A stretch of 64,000 bases of DNA from Prodigiosinella aquatilis (GCA_030388725.1 CP128857.1:1178001-1242000), one strand, 5' to 3'. Shown: positions 24,667 through 34,172, counted from the stretch's first letter. Program-made: numbers and translations. Notes: generated by a model from the sequence alone, not told the origin.

Positions 24667-27600
24667 CAGTGGTATTCCTTTTGCTTGCGGGCAAGCTCAA
24701 GAACGTCATCAATATTTACGTTATAACTGGCGGTTTCTTCGCGCAGTGCACGGGCAAGCTCTCTTTCCTTAAAACGATCGCCAATCCACTCCGCTTTTTT
24801 GGTATAGCGGATTGTCGTATCAATACGGGTTGCCAGCACCTCGTCATGACCGAAATTATCATAGAACGCGCGTTTCGCCTGTGTGTCCATTGAGTTAGGG
24901 TAGGATGCTCCGTTGGTTTGTTCTGGGCGTATGACCTGCTTGCTCAAATCCCGGATACGTTCCAGATACTGCTGATAATCAAGCGCATTCTGGCGGCGAA
25001 GAGTAATCAGTTCATCCAGCAACAGCGACATGCGCCCGTAGTATTTCGGGTTCACCGGGTTTTCATCCACGATGGTTTTACGAACGTTGTTTTCGATGGT
25101 TTCTGCCATCGCATCCTGATTATTGCGGATCTCGTCCGGCAGAGCAGCGGTTGCTGCTGCGCCTTTTTCAACAATCAGCTCAATCAAGCTTAACTCTTCG
25201 AAATCCATCAGCACTTCGCTACCGTCGGCGCGAACGTACATATCCAGCAGGTGGCGCATGGCGGGCTCAAAGCGCTTCATGTCCAGCAGATCGCCGCTGG
25301 TCAGTTTAATGTCGTAGCGCAGTCTCTCGAATTTAGCGACTTCGGCGCGAATGCTTTCCACTTCCTCATCGGTATAACCCGCTTCCTGCATTTCATTTGC
25401 TAGGTTGGCGTAAGTGCGCAGCAGGCGGGCGACATTCTGGTAGAACGACAGGCGCAGCGCCTCTTTTTCGCCTAATATCGTCTGGTTTTCCCCCGACTGG
25501 CCGCAGAAATAGTGCTGGTAGTCCGGCAAATCGCGCGGTGCCCTGACGGGTTCGCACAAGCTACGAACCACTTCCAGCGCGCTGTCGAGATCCAGCTTTG
25601 CCTGCTCCAGACGATTTTTCAGCAGGCCATCAACATCATCCCGATCATAATCGTCAAACGCGCCCGTGGTGTAATCGGTTATCGCTTTATCCAGAGAGCG
25701 GAACAGATCTTTATAATCGATAATATAGCCGTATTCTTTATCTTCCCCATCCAGCCGATTTACCCGACAAATCGCCTGAAACAGCGTATGGTCTGTCATG
25801 GTTTTATCAATATAAAGATAGGTGGCAGACGGTGCATCAAAGCCGGTCAGCAGCTTATCCACTACGATAAGCAGACGCATTTGCCCCGGTTCATTTATAA
25901 AGCGCAGCTTAACGTCCCGCTCGAATTCGGCTATACGCCCAGCAATCTTCTCTTCGCTTTGTTCAAAATAGTCAGCCAGCATTTTGCGATAGGTCGAGAA
26001 TTTGTACAGTTTCTCGGTCAGGCCCGCGCCGGTTTCTTCACCTTTGATACTGGCAGCATCGGGACGGAAGCTGGTTACAATCGCCACTTTTCCCGCCAGA
26101 TCGGTCTGGCTGAACATCTCGTAAACCTTACAAGCCTGATACACGCTGCTGCATACCAACATGGCGTTACCGCGTCCGTCCATCAGTCGTGGGCGGGTAT
26201 CCATATCCAGCAGAATATCGTTAACAATCTGCTCCAGCCGTGACTTACTGGACAGCAGTTTCTGCATTGAGCCCCATTTCTGCTTAAGCTGGGTTTTGGC
26301 CAAATTCGACAGGCCGCGCGTTTTGGCCTCAAACCAGTCATCAACCTTTTTCTCAGACGTCAGATACTGGTCAATATCGCGGGCCTCATAGCGCAGATCC
26401 AGCACCACGCCGTCGGCCACTGCTTCATCAAACTTATAGGTATGGATATAAGGGCCGAACACCTCCACTGATTTCTTTTTATCTTTCTTCATCAGCGGCG
26501 TGCCGGTAAAACCGATAAACAGGGCTTCCGGCAGAATAGCGGTCATCGCGTTATGTAATTTACCGGACTGTGTGCGGTGGCATTCATCGACGAAGACGAA
26601 CAGGTCGCCTTTAGCGCGGAACGTTTTGGTCAGGGATTGCTGCAACTCGGTGATGAAGTCGTCGGTTGCCGCAGTGTCTTCTACTTCACTACGACGACCG
26701 AATTTATGCACCAGCGAGCAGATGAGCCATGGGTTAGGGTGATTGAGCGTCGCGATAAGATCGTTACCGCTGGAGGTGCGATAAATCTCTTCATCCACAC
26801 CCATAAACACGCTTTCGATCTGTTCATCCAGCTCGGTGCGGTCGGTCACAATCAGCACGCGTGAATTCGGCACATTTTCGCGGATCCACTTCGCCAGCCA
26901 GACCATCGTCAGGCTTTTTCCCGATCCCTGTGTGTGCCAGATGATCCCGCCTTCACGACGGGCAATATGCTGTTTAGCCGCCTCGACGCCGAAAAACTGA
27001 TTATGGCGGCAGAGTTTTTTCACTCCAAGGTCAAAGGCCATGTAGTTATGGACGATATCCAGCAGCCTTGACTTGTTGCAAAGGCGGCTTAAATGAAAGT
27101 CGAGTTTATGCGTATATGCATCGGTATTCTCTTCTTTCCATTCCAGATAATATTTTTCCGGCGTTTCGATGGTGCCGTAGCGCAGTCCCTGCGTATCGTT
27201 GCCCGCCATGACCAGTTGCATGGTGGTAAAGAAATTGCGGATAAAGGTTTTCTTTTGATTGTCGAGATTCTGGCGGATGCCTTCGCTGACGTGGACAGAC
27301 GAGCGTTTAAGTTCAATCACGCCCAGCGCGATGCCGTTAACGTACAGCACCAGATCCGGGCGTTTGCTGTACTCGCCTTTTACCGTCACCTCGTCGGCTA
27401 TGGCGAAATCATTGGCTTCAGGATTTGCCCAGTCAATCAGCCACACGGTCTGATTCTGCTCACCCGCGCCTTCTTTTTCCTTCACGCCGTAACGCAACAG
27501 CCGATAGACCTCTTTATTGGCGTAATACAGCTTCTTGCCTTCGCCCAGCGCGGCGGCGGAATCCAGTTGCCGAAGCACGCGGGTAATCAGCATATCGCTG

Positions 27601-27761
27601 ACGCCACGCCGTTTCAGCCACGCGCTCAGTATGTCCGTGTCGATATTGCTGTCACCGGCATATCCAGCGCTCCGCCCCAGATAGCGATATCCTAAATCCT
27701 TAACAAAAAACTGAATCAAACGCTGCTGTGTGGCGCGTTCGCGCTGGCCTATGGTGCTCAA
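24666..27761 (-). CDS. hsdR: Type I restriction endonuclease subunit R
   Basis: This 1031-residue motor-nuclease subunit has a PD-(D/E)xK nuclease core PDLVLYVNGIALGVIELKR at about residues 135-153, Walker A IWHTQGSGKSLTMVW at about 274-288 and the DEAH-type box FVDECHRTQSG at about 390-400. Later SF2 helicase motifs include IVVDKLLTGFDAP and ICRVNRLDGEDK. With HsdM and HsdS it translocates DNA and cuts unmethylated targets. It is separated from hsdM and hsdS by the DarTG genes and a palindromic repeat, and overlaps the YgjP-like gene. Full length and intact. Confidence 0.95.
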   Translation of the reverse strand: MSTIGQRERATQQRLIQFFVKDLGYRYLGRSAGYAGDSNIDTDILSAWLKRRGVSDMLITRVLRQLDSAAALGEGKKLYYANKEVYRLLRYGVKEKEGAGEQNQTVWLIDWANPEANDFAIADEVTVKGEYSKRPDLVLYVNGIALGVIELKRSSVHVSEGIRQNLDNQKKTFIRNFFTTMQLVMAGNDTQGLRYGTIETPEKYYLEWKEENTDAYTHKLDFHLSRLCNKSRLLDIVHNYMAFDLGVKKLCRHNQFFGVEAAKQHIARREGGIIWHTQGSGKSLTMVWLAKWIRENVPNSRVLIVTDRTELDEQIESVFMGVDEEIYRTSSGNDLIATLNHPNPWLICSLVHKFGRRSEVEDTAATDDFITELQQSLTKTFRAKGDLFVFVDECHRTQSGKLHNAMTAILPEALFIGFTGTPLMKKDKKKSVEVFGPYIHTYKFDEAVADGVVLDLRYEARDIDQYLTSEKKVDDWFEAKTRGLSNLAKTQLKQKWGSMQKLLSSKSRLEQIVNDILLDMDTRPRLMDGRGNAMLVCSSVYQACKVYEMFSQTDLAGKVAIVTSFRPDAASIKGEETGAGLTEKLYKFSTYRKMLADYFEQSEEKIAGRIAEFERDVKLRFINEPGQMRLLIVVDKLLTGFDAPSATYLYIDKTMTDHTLFQAICRVNRLDGEDKEYGYIIDYKDLFRSLDKAITDYTTGAFDDYDRDDVDGLLKNRLEQAKLDLDSALEVVRSLCEPVRAPRDLPDYQHYFCGQSGENQTILGEKEALRLSFYQNVARLLRTYANLANEMQEAGYTDEEVESIRAEVAKFERLRYDIKLTSGDLLDMKRFEPAMRHLLDMYVRADGSEVLMDFEELSLIELIVEKGAAATAALPDEIRNNQDAMAETIENNVRKTIVDENPVNPKYYGRMSLLLDELITLRRQNALDYQQYLERIRDLSKQVIRPEQTNGASYPNSMDTQAKRAFYDNFGHDEVLATRIDTTIRYTKKAEWIGDRFKERELARALREETASYNVNIDDVLELARKQKEYH

Positions 27762-27777
27762 AAGGCGCTCTCCTTAG

Positions 27778-27919
27778 AGCCTGTCCCACCAGGCTATTTT
27801 ATTTGCCAGACTGGACTTGGGCAGTGCTCAAAATCCTCACGTACAGTGTGTACGCTCCGGTTTTTCCGCGCTGTCCGCATCCAGTCTGACTGCAACAATT
27901 ACGCCTGCTGGGACAGGCT
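27778..27919. repeat. 142-bp palindromic intergenic repeat (MITE-like)
   Basis: AGCCTGTCCCACCAGGC (27778-27794) and GCCTGCTGGGACAGGCT (27903-27919) are inverted repeats matching at 16 of 17 positions. The inside continues as a long imperfect hairpin (AGACTGGA near 27808 with TCCAGTCT near 27880, and CGTAC/GTACG at the centre). It fills the gap between darG and hsdR, where it could stabilise or terminate transcripts. Confidence 0.65.
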
Positions 27920-27924
27920 AATTT

Positions 27925-28992
27925 TCAGCAATGGAACTCCATCACGCGGTTTATGGCGAATTGCAGATTCTTATCGTCAAATAGCTTCATCTTACGGCTG
28001 GCCCAGCGTTCACCGGCAGGCCACTGGTGCAGCCCCTCTTTCACGGAATCCAGCGTGGGCTGACATTGTCCTCGGGTCAGCAGCCAGTCAACGGTTGCCA
28101 GCAGCTCCAGACCAAACGGCGATTCAAAGCCGTCAATCAACTGGCTGACCTGCTCAAGCGCCGGTAGCCACTCTTTGGCCTCGTTGTTCAGCCAGAGGTG
28201 GACGTGTTCTTTTTCCCGATCGTTGAACCAGATCACATCCAGCGGTTGGCTGTCCGGGATGCGTTTCTCGGCTTTCAGATAGGTGCCATCCAGCGCGTTA
28301 AGCAGATGATTCAGGTTGGGGGCATATGGGCCGTAATAGTGCGCCTCAAACCGTAGTTTTAGCACGTCTTCCTGCTGATGCTGTTCAATGGCGCGCTGCA
28401 ACAGCCATGCCAGCTTCTGAATTTCCAGCAGGCTGCACTCCATCCCCAGCACCCAGTAACGGCGCACCAGTTCAGCGATCATCGCTCTGGCGGGAGTGAG
28501 CTTTTTTACACCGGTGTTCTTAGCTACGTTCTGGTATTTTTCGGTAGGCTCATAAATCAGGATTTCCGTGCCCGGAAGGTCGCCCAGCGCAGATTCAATC
28601 CGCGCCCGAACGTCCGGCCAGTTCAGTCCTCCGTTGCCCGCGCCCAGCGGAGGAATGGCGATGGACCGCACGTTTTCTTCGATCAAAAAGCGGCGCAAGT
28701 CCTGCAAGCCGTCTTCAATCCACTCCATGCGGGAGTCGGCGCGCCAGTGCTGTTTGGTGGGGAAATTGACAATCCAGCGCGGCCCCATCAGTTCGCCGGT
28801 TTCGGTAATGAACATCTTGCCGGTCATCACCTGCTTTTGCTTGCAGGCGAGGGCATAGGCTTTCATATTGTCGGGGAAGCGCTCTTTGAACATCAGCGCG
28901 ATGCCTTTGCCCATGACGCCGACGGTATTAACCGTATTCACCAGTGCTTCCACGGGCGCGTCCAGTAAATTGCCTTGTGTATATGTCATCAT
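27925..28992 (-). CDS. darG: DarG-type DNA ADP-ribosyl glycohydrolase antitoxin
   Basis: This 355-residue protein has an N-terminal macrodomain of about 155 residues with GNLLDAPVEALVNTVNTVGV and SIAIPPLGAGNGGLNW, which bind and remove ADP-ribose. A C-terminal helical domain of about 190 residues is of the kind that binds and neutralises DarT. It removes ADP-ribose from thymidines in DNA modified by DarT. I start at ATG 28992, which overlaps the darT stop as ATGA, giving translational coupling. The pair sits inside the type I restriction locus between hsdS and hsdR. Confidence 0.85.
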   Translation of the reverse strand: MMTYTQGNLLDAPVEALVNTVNTVGVMGKGIALMFKERFPDNMKAYALACKQKQVMTGKMFITETGELMGPRWIVNFPTKQHWRADSRMEWIEDGLQDLRRFLIEENVRSIAIPPLGAGNGGLNWPDVRARIESALGDLPGTEILIYEPTEKYQNVAKNTGVKKLTPARAMIAELVRRYWVLGMECSLLEIQKLAWLLQRAIEQHQQEDVLKLRFEAHYYGPYAPNLNHLLNALDGTYLKAEKRIPDSQPLDVIWFNDREKEHVHLWLNNEAKEWLPALEQVSQLIDGFESPFGLELLATVDWLLTRGQCQPTLDSVKEGLHQWPAGERWASRKMKLFDDKNLQFAINRVMEFHC

Positions 28993-29645
28993 GAGAAGTA
29001 CCACCCGGCCCGTGTGTGAACGGGCATTGACAGATTGCGTTGCGATAGCCACTGCTCTAATTGTAACCTGACGCCATCGTTGTAACAAATCATCCCGCCC
29101 AGCAGCGTGATAGGGCAGTGCTGCCAGATTAACGCCTCGGCCTGATAGCGTTCAAATTTGGCTGGGTCGTCCGGATCGCGCCGGAAATCCCGCGCCTGTA
29201 AGATAGGCCAGTCGATCTGATTCAAGTCGTCCAGACGGGTGTAGTAGTTGACCCAGTTATAGTAAGCGTGGCTGTCGGTAAACACGAAAGGGACATTTTG
29301 CGACGCCACGTGCCGCAGGCTGCTGACCAGAATGACGATTTCTTCATTAGGACGCTGCTTAATGCCGCCGCGCCCGCTGTGGATATTCATCAGCATCGGC
29401 GAGAAGGGAGTAAAGTAAAACGGCACATAGTCATGCAGCGTCCCGCCCGTCCCGGCAGGCACCGGATGCCCGGCGCGCTTATCGATAAGCTCCGGGTTGC
29501 CGATATTGATCCAGTTTACAGCCTGTACCGGGCTGTTGCCGCAGTGCAAGCCGTTATCCAGTATCCACGGGATATTGTCCCGATGGACAATGCGCCAGAT
29601 CAGGGCTTTTTCCGGGTTGAGGTTGGCGCTGTAGTCATAAGCCAT
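28989..29645 (-). CDS. darT: DarT ssDNA thymidine ADP-ribosyltransferase toxin
   Basis: This 218-residue DUF4433 protein has IWRIVHRDNIPWILDNGLHC at about residues 16-35, HDYVPFYFTPFSPML at about 71-85 and ERYQAEALIWQHCPIT at about 165-180, whose Glu matches the catalytic glutamate of DarT. It transfers ADP-ribose from NAD+ to thymidine bases in single-stranded DNA, blocking replication. DarTG pairs act as toxin-antitoxin and antiphage systems. ATG 29645 has AAGGGA seven bases upstream. It starts 12 bases after hsdS, so it is co-transcribed with the methylase genes. Confidence 0.85.
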   Translation of the reverse strand: MAYDYSANLNPEKALIWRIVHRDNIPWILDNGLHCGNSPVQAVNWINIGNPELIDKRAGHPVPAGTGGTLHDYVPFYFTPFSPMLMNIHSGRGGIKQRPNEEIVILVSSLRHVASQNVPFVFTDSHAYYNWVNYYTRLDDLNQIDWPILQARDFRRDPDDPAKFERYQAEALIWQHCPITLLGGMICYNDGVRLQLEQWLSQRNLSMPVHTRAGWYFS

Positions 29646-29657
29646 GTGCTTTCCCTT

Positions 29658-30953
29658 CTATATTAAACGGGTTTTCCCGGTTAACAGTTCCTGCATCATC
29701 CCCTGTTTAAGCTGACGGGTTTTGTTCAGACGCTGTTGCAGAGTTTGAATGTCCTTGTCCATATCGGAGAGGATGGCAGCGATAGCGGTTTGTTCTTCTT
29801 TTGGAGGAACAGGAATGGGGATTATTTTCAGGTTGTTCTTCGATACCCCAAAGACCTTCATACCCGTTGCCAGTCGGTCAATGCAAGCTTTAACGGCACG
29901 AATACAATGTAAGTAGCCCCGAAAACCGTCTACAAATATATTATTCACATCACGCAACAAATAAGTATGTAATCCCGCAACTATTTTATTATCCCTTACA
30001 CCTTGAATCTCAATACTTTTCCCTATACCAGCATAGTCTTCTGAGGCATCAGCCATAATAATGTCACCATCTTCGATAAACGAAGAAGACACCAATTCGC
30101 TTGATATTCTGGGGATAGTATTACTTTCCAAATTTAGATTGTTGGTCCATTTCGTGTGGATGTCACCATAATGAATATATCCATACTCTCCATTATCAGA
30201 AAGATCACTTCTTGCATTTGTCGATGTGGATAGAAATGAAAACACCTGACCGTAGGTTGAAATATCCCAGTCCTCAGGAGTATCCCCCAACTCACTCTTT
30301 TTATATCCCTTCGCCGTCCCATCTCCCCACATGGCAAACTGTGGCAAACGGGTTTTACCAGTCAGTAGTTGCTGCATGGTGGCTGTTTTTATGGCCTGTT
30401 TTTTTGAGAGTAATTTTTCCAACTTGATAATAAGTGTGTCAATTTCTATCAGAACATTGGCAATGCTATTTTGTTCATCTTCCCTAGGTACTGCTATAAC
30501 AATTCTTTTGAGTAATGAACCTGTTATAAGTGGTTGCCCGGATCCAAAAATCAAAGAGTTAATATTTTTTTGAAGCAAAATATAATAAAATAATGAAATG
30601 TTATATTGAGGCTTAATCTTAACTATAAGTGTATTATCGGAAACACCGTATTCCCCTGTCACAAAGTTTAATCTACCAGCGTTAGCCCCAACACGAGCAA
30701 TGAGTAATGCATTACCTTCATATTCTCCAGATTTACAAGTGCCGATTAAACCTGTTGAACCATAAAGCGGATACTCTCCGTTGCTTTGCGTGTTTGTCTT
30801 CCCTGAGGCTATAGAAATTGATAATTCCCCTAAAGAGTAAACACCCCAATCCTCCGGAATCACCCCCACCTCAGTCAGCTTAAACCCCGCAGGTACTCCT
30901 TTCACCGCTGCACCCGACTGTTGTTTGTCCACAATTAATTCCACCATCACCAC
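29658..30953 (-). CDS. hsdS: Type I restriction specificity subunit S
   Basis: This 431-residue protein has two target-recognition domains (about residues 28-175 and 215-395), each followed by a conserved helix: NVLIEIDTLIIKLEKLLSKK and LSDMDKDIQTLQQRLNKTRQ. Both helices end in (M)QQLLTGKTRL or (M)QELLTGKTRL. The near-identical helix ends are the half-subunit repeats of HsdS. The recognition domains, especially the second, are visibly more A/T-rich than hsdM and hsdR, as usual for parts exchanged between strains. The start overlaps the hsdM stop by seven bases. The recognised sequence cannot be predicted. Confidence 0.9.
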   Translation of the reverse strand: MVMVELIVDKQQSGAAVKGVPAGFKLTEVGVIPEDWGVYSLGELSISIASGKTNTQSNGEYPLYGSTGLIGTCKSGEYEGNALLIARVGANAGRLNFVTGEYGVSDNTLIVKIKPQYNISLFYYILLQKNINSLIFGSGQPLITGSLLKRIVIAVPREDEQNSIANVLIEIDTLIIKLEKLLSKKQAIKTATMQQLLTGKTRLPQFAMWGDGTAKGYKKSELGDTPEDWDISTYGQVFSFLSTSTNARSDLSDNGEYGYIHYGDIHTKWTNNLNLESNTIPRISSELVSSSFIEDGDIIMADASEDYAGIGKSIEIQGVRDNKIVAGLHTYLLRDVNNIFVDGFRGYLHCIRAVKACIDRLATGMKVFGVSKNNLKIIPIPVPPKEEQTAIAAILSDMDKDIQTLQQRLNKTRQLKQGMMQELLTGKTRLI

Positions 30954-33385
30954 ACCAGTCCCATCGCTCGTAAATGCCCGGCCACTTTCTCGCTCAACGC
31001 TTCAACGGACGCTTCCAGCACCGGTAACGGCTCGGCATAGCGCTCTTCCAGCTCCTTCACGCGCTCCGCCAGTTGCTGGGTGATACGCTCAATCTCTGCC
31101 TTAATCCCGGCCTGCAACGTCGCCAGCCATTTGTCCTGCACCACCAGCGCTTTGATTGCCGCTTCATCCAGCGTGGGATAATGTTTAAACACCGCGCGAT
31201 CTAGTGCTTCCTGTGCGGCTTTCAGTGCTTTTTTCGCATTAGCCTCTGCTTTAATCAGTGCCAGACAACGGTTCAGCGCCGCCAGTTCATCCGGGTCGGC
31301 GGTGATTTTCTTCAATTTTGTCAGGCGGGCATTGACCAGCTTTTGCGTCACCTTATCCTTGTCATTCCTTGCATCGGCCAGCAAATCGTCTTCCCCTGCC
31401 GACTCCTCGACAAACTCAGCTAACTGACGGCTGGCTTCTTCACTGCGTTCTTGTGCGTGGTTCAGCGCATCCAGCAGTTCCGGGAAACAACGAATTTCCA
31501 CCAGTGAACGAGGCAGCACGTCGGCCTTGTAGCGCCGCTTGTCAAATTCAAAATCGTGCACCTCTTTCCAGATGTTTTTACCGTCCTTACCCTTAGCTGG
31601 CAGGATCTCACGCAGCGAAGCGGCGGCTTTCCAGCCGTCCTGCGTGATCACATATACATCGTCCTGCATGGTGTCGGCCCAGTAGTCCATCAGGATCTGG
31701 TACACGCTGTATTTATTCAGCAACTCGCTGTTAGCATACTGCGACAGCAGCATCTCGCCGATATCGTGGATCAGCGCCTTGGGTTTATCGCCCTTGCCGA
31801 TCTCATTCAGCGCCGCCTCTTTTACCCATGCCTTAAATGGCAGCAGGCTGCGAGTGGCAAAATCCCTAAATTCCTGATGCGCCAGAATGGTCGGTTTAAC
31901 CTGCCGGGCTTCTACCTGCGCGCGACAGTAGCCGGGGCGAGCGTCAGCAAACAGCACGTTGCGCAGGGTAGGGAATACCCGCCAGTAGTCCTGTAAAGCA
32001 TCAACATCGCGCGCCGGAATGCCGCCCTGTAGGTGTGCGGTCAGATCGTGCAGATCTTCCGGTTCGCCGCCGTCGATATAGCGGGGGATATTAAGGTTAT
32101 AATCATTCCCGGCGATGTCACTTAACGGCACCATCCGGCTGTATCCGGGCACCGTGCGCTGGTGGTTGAATACGTCCACGATGCGATGAATATCCCGGCT
32201 GCGCAGGCGGTTCTTGTTGCCGTCCTTGGTAAACCCTCGGCTGGCGTCGATCATAAAAATGCCTTTGCGGCTGTGGGCGTGCTCTTTGTCAATCACGATA
32301 ATGCACGCCGGGATGCCGGTGCCGTAAAACAGGTTGGCAGGTAAGCCGATAATGCCCTTGATATAGCCTTGCTTGATCAGGTTTTCGCGGATATTCGCTT
32401 CGGCGTTGCCGCGGAACAGCACGCCATGCGGCAGGATCACCGCCCCTTTGCCGGTGCTTTTCAGGCTCTTGATAATATGTAGCAGAAAGGCGTAATCACC
32501 GTTCTTCTCCGGCGGAATACCCCAGACGAAGCGTTCAAACGGATCTTTTTTCGGATCCAGTCCGCTGGTCCAGTTTTTATTGGAAAACGGCGGGTTGGCC
32601 ACGGCGAAATCGAAGGCTTTCAGCTTGCCGTTGGCTTCTTTCCACTGCGGATCGCTCAGGGTATTGCCCTGCCAGATTTTAGCGGTGGCATTGTTGTGCA
32701 GGATCATGTTCATACGCGCCAGTGCGCTGGTGGCGTTGTCCATTTCCTGCCCGAAGATCGACAGCCCGCGACGCGTTTCGTCGCTGACTTTCAACAGCAG
32801 CGAGCCGGAACCGCAGGTGGGGTCGTATACCGTGGCATCCTGCGGCGTATCGGCCGTAATGCCGATCACCTTCGCCAGAATACGCGACACCTCTGCTGGA
32901 GTATAAAATTGTCCCTTACTTTTACCGGATTCGGTGGCGAAGTGGCGCATCAGGTATTCATAGGCATCGCCCAGCAGATCGTCGCCATCGGCCCGGTTGC
33001 TGGAAAGATCCAGCCCCTCGAAGATACCGACCAGCTTCGTCAGGCGGTCAATCATCTCCTTGCCTTTACCAAGCTTGTCTTCATCGTTAAAGTCGGCCTC
33101 GTCAATAACGCCTTTCAAATCGTTCTCTTCCGCCAGCTTGCGGATGATTTTGTTAATTTTATCGCCGATTTCTTTATCGTTTTTCAGCGCGATCATATCG
33201 TCAAAGCTGGCCCTTTTCGGGATAACGATCATCCCGTAAGGATCGCCTTTATATTTGTCAGAAACGTACTTCATAAACAGCAGGGTCAGCACATAGTCCT
33301 TGTACTGGCTGGCGTCCATCCCGCCGCGCAGTTCATCACAGCTTGCCCACAGAGAGGAATAGAGTTCGGTTTTTTTGATAGCCAT
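30947..33385 (-). CDS. hsdM: Type I DNA methyltransferase subunit M
   Basis: This 812-residue protein has the HsdM N-terminal helical domain, then GQFYTPAEVSRILAKVIG at about residues 158-175, motif I YDPTCGSGSLLLKV at about 187-200 and catalytic motif IV ANPPFSNKNW at about 263-272. A long C-terminal extension rich in charged helices (about 640-800) contacts HsdS in this subgroup. It methylates adenine with S-adenosylmethionine. It is first in the hsdM-hsdS-darT-darG-hsdR order and overlaps hsdS. All catalytic residues are intact. Confidence 0.95.
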   Translation of the reverse strand: MAIKKTELYSSLWASCDELRGGMDASQYKDYVLTLLFMKYVSDKYKGDPYGMIVIPKRASFDDMIALKNDKEIGDKINKIIRKLAEENDLKGVIDEADFNDEDKLGKGKEMIDRLTKLVGIFEGLDLSSNRADGDDLLGDAYEYLMRHFATESGKSKGQFYTPAEVSRILAKVIGITADTPQDATVYDPTCGSGSLLLKVSDETRRGLSIFGQEMDNATSALARMNMILHNNATAKIWQGNTLSDPQWKEANGKLKAFDFAVANPPFSNKNWTSGLDPKKDPFERFVWGIPPEKNGDYAFLLHIIKSLKSTGKGAVILPHGVLFRGNAEANIRENLIKQGYIKGIIGLPANLFYGTGIPACIIVIDKEHAHSRKGIFMIDASRGFTKDGNKNRLRSRDIHRIVDVFNHQRTVPGYSRMVPLSDIAGNDYNLNIPRYIDGGEPEDLHDLTAHLQGGIPARDVDALQDYWRVFPTLRNVLFADARPGYCRAQVEARQVKPTILAHQEFRDFATRSLLPFKAWVKEAALNEIGKGDKPKALIHDIGEMLLSQYANSELLNKYSVYQILMDYWADTMQDDVYVITQDGWKAAASLREILPAKGKDGKNIWKEVHDFEFDKRRYKADVLPRSLVEIRCFPELLDALNHAQERSEEASRQLAEFVEESAGEDDLLADARNDKDKVTQKLVNARLTKLKKITADPDELAALNRCLALIKAEANAKKALKAAQEALDRAVFKHYPTLDEAAIKALVVQDKWLATLQAGIKAEIERITQQLAERVKELEERYAEPLPVLEASVEALSEKVAGHLRAMGLVW

Positions 33386-33424
33386 TAAATATCTCGTTTC
33401 GCGCGATGACGTGCCGTAAGCGGG

Positions 33425-33664
33425 TTACAGCAGATCGGTGTTCAGACCGGCGGCTTTCAGCCGACGGGTTAAGTTACGCATTTTGCTGAATTCAGTGCCA
33501 AGGCTTTGACTCAGACCGGTGCCTTCGCAAAAGGCTTTTGCCGTAATGTGTTCCAGCTCGTCGGCATATTTGATCATTTGCAGATGCAGCTCGACGGTGT
33601 ACTGGTTACGCGGGGCTTTGTCCAGTGCCTGCTTAATATGGTGGTAGATGTCCTGTTCATTCAT
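33425..33664 (-). CDS. Small protein upstream of hsdM, possible regulator
   Basis: This 79-residue protein starts MNEQDIYHHIKQALDKAPRN and has two amphipathic helical segments, including ITAKAFCEGTGLSQSLGTEF, which could form a helix-turn-helix. It is the first gene of the restriction operon, 39 bases before hsdM. A near-perfect palindrome begins 25 bases upstream. Small proteins in this position often control restriction gene expression. The DNA-binding assignment is inference. Confidence 0.6.
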   Translation of the reverse strand: MNEQDIYHHIKQALDKAPRNQYTVELHLQMIKYADELEHITAKAFCEGTGLSQSLGTEFSKMRNLTRRLKAAGLNTDLL

Positions 33665-33688
33665 ACTGTATGGGTGACTAAAGGTGTA

Positions 33689-33714
33689 TTAGCTAATTTG
33701 GCTAAATTAGCTAA
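33689..33714. promoter_or_regulatory. 26-bp near-perfect palindrome, operator candidate
   Basis: The sequence consists of the self-complementary octamer TTAGCTAA at 33689-33696 and again at 33707-33714, separated by ten bases (TTTGGCTAAA) that are themselves nearly symmetric. It lies directly upstream of the small first gene of the restriction operon, in the position of a controller-protein operator. Confidence 0.55.
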
Positions 33715-33737
33715 CTACAATATTAGGTTCAAGCATT

Positions 33738-34172
33738 TTGATGACTGGCGTATTTGTTTGCACAGTTTATGAGCGTAGAAAATCGCTTGCGGTTAATTCA
33801 TCGCCGCGCTATCTTTTACCCGTACCTGCAAAATCAGGTGCCGGGATTGGTCTCCCGAATACCATACTGGCGACATATGACGCGTCTTGCGTCTTTTTTT
33901 ATGTCGTATGCTTAGCTATACCGAATTATGGTGGGCTGAGCGGGGGCACCGCAAGGTGCGCCGGTTCCAGTATGGCCGGTAAGACCAACTCCGTTCAGTC
34001 CACCACCCGCAAGATTGGTCTCTTCGGTGGTGGTTTAAACATCACATACTGGAGGCTGCCATTATGGCTACAACCCTCACCCAGACTCACCCGTTACTTA
34101 CCCTTCCTTTCAGCGCTGCCACGGATTTCACCGTACTGGCCGGTCACTGCGAAAACTTTGCCGAAATTCTGA
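33738..34172 (+). CDS. Ash-family protein of P4-like elements
   Basis: The frame contains AKSGAGIGLPNTILATYDAS, then GGTARCAGSSMAGKTNSVQS and TTRKIGLFGGGLNITYWRLP. These are the conserved blocks of the phage ASH family found in P4-like satellites and islands. The frame overlaps the next gene by 109 bases in another phase, as usual for this family, so the C-terminus beyond about residue 110 may not matter. The start at 33738 is uncertain. Function is unknown. It marks the element as P4-related. Confidence 0.55.
   Translation: MMTGVFVCTVYERRKSLAVNSSPRYLLPVPAKSGAGIGLPNTILATYDASCVFFYVVCLAIPNYGGLSGGTARCAGSSMAGKTNSVQSTTRKIGLFGGGLNITYWRLPLWLQPSPRLTRYLPFLSALPRISPYWPVTAKTLPKF

Noticed and set aside
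25512..26243. 243-codon open frame antisense to hsdR
   Set aside because: It is a shadow of hsdR's codon bias; no ribosome-binding site or domain. The same applies to long antisense frames at 1902-2696 and 38257-38847.
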